From Lumbricus terrestris (taxonomy: Eukaryota; Annelida; Clitellata; Crassiclitellata; Lumbricidae), in contig OX457052.1 in assembly GCA_949752735.1 (NCBI GenBank), positions 19,744,943 through 19,808,942 of the forward strand: a stretch of DNA of 64,000 bases, read 5' to 3'. The notes below the pieces were generated by a model. It saw nothing but the letters and a program-made list of their open reading frames with translations. It was not told where the DNA came from and made no database searches. Each line of letters begins with the position of its first letter. Position 1 is the first letter of the stretch. The position numbers and the translations under genes were made by a program. Shown here in pieces: positions 63,312 through 64,000 of this stretch.

Positions 63312-64000
63312 GTCTTAACTGAGAAGGTATTGATCAGCACAGGTCTTTTGCTTCCAGTGACATTTCTGCACTACTTTAAAAATCATAGAGGCCCATCACA
63401 AAAGCTGTAGGTGATAAAATGAGCATTATAGTTGTAATTCAGTTTTTTTCAAAATGCTCCCAACCTTCGATTGCGCCAGACCCCGACTGAACAGAATGGT
63501 CTTCAGCCGCTTGCAAAATGAAGGCATGGAAAGTAGAAGATCATAATTACCCCTGTTCTGGCCACTGCATTGCATCCATGTTGCATTGTGTAACAACCAG
63601 ATAACCTTGTGTTGCAGACCGAAGCGTTCCATGACCGGGCAATAACAACGCAAGGAAACGGCTGCAGAGGTTAAAATGGATTGAAGACTTTGATTAATCT
63701 GTGAGACAGGGAGAGACCTGCGTAAATTAAATGACTTTCACCATTATCGACCATAGTGCGTACAAGTGCTTGCGCAAGGTTAGATGAAACCTTAGTAGAC
63801 CGTAGGTGGCAAAAATCGAATCAATTGAAGTGTTTTGTACTTTCCAGATATTTTTACAGGAGCAGGGGAACTATGTAAATTTAAAAGAAACCGTTATCTA
63901 CTCACATAAACATTCTTAAGCATTTTTTAAAGAAAATTTTATTTATTTTTAAAAATCGTCTATATACCATAAGCAGCATGCTAATACTGAACAAATCGTT
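63312..64000. other. No gene seen
   Basis: Unique AT-rich sequence to the end of the window. Short ORFs have no family resemblance. Confidence 0.4.

Overview
This is eukaryotic, animal DNA. The genes are broken into small exons by repeat-filled introns with GT-AG (once GC-AG) splice sites, and two genes belong to metazoan families. The rest is AT-rich and packed with microsatellites, minisatellites, LINE and SINE fragments and hAT-type DNA transposons. I infer an invertebrate, probably marine, from the repeat style; the sequence alone does not fix the phylum. Gene models were built by hand from splice signals, reading phase and family resemblance. Both keep one open frame across every junction.

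Layout: (1) 1-4397 is a 15-bp minisatellite, two tRNA-derived SINEs and a 9-bp satellite, with no exon I can recognise. (2) 4405-27641, plus strand, is an orthologue of ANKFN1 (Drosophila wide awake): 19 coding exons and at least 1,043 residues, with ankyrin, fibronectin III, a long conserved middle region and a C-terminal Ras-association-like region. Its true start probably lies in exons upstream. (3) 27.8-28.9 kb is a short intergenic stretch holding a 26-bp-stem hairpin. (4) 28.9-45.7 kb has no convincing gene. It is A/C-rich on the plus strand and so T/G-rich in the sense of the next gene, and may be an extended 3' UTR or downstream transcription unit of GW182. (5) 45722-57306, minus strand, is a GW182/TNRC6 orthologue, the Argonaute-binding scaffold of miRNA silencing: seven coding exons, 1,007 residues, complete from ATG to stop. 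The two genes point tail to tail. (6) 57.3-64 kb, upstream of GW182, has a four-copy local repeat, a SINE, a decayed hAT transposase and other DNA transposons.

Mobile DNA is the most striking content. At least nine hAT-like elements can be bounded by terminal inverted repeats; six have a perfect 8-bp target-site duplication and a seventh a 7/8 one. A CR1/Jockey-like LINE family is present as 5'-truncated copies ending in an AGCGCCTC...GAGGCGCT stem-loop. A tRNA-derived SINE family carries the same 3' end, which suggests a LINE/SINE partner pair. Several transposon families with different termini share one internal motif, a GATGAC / T-run / AGTCATC module.
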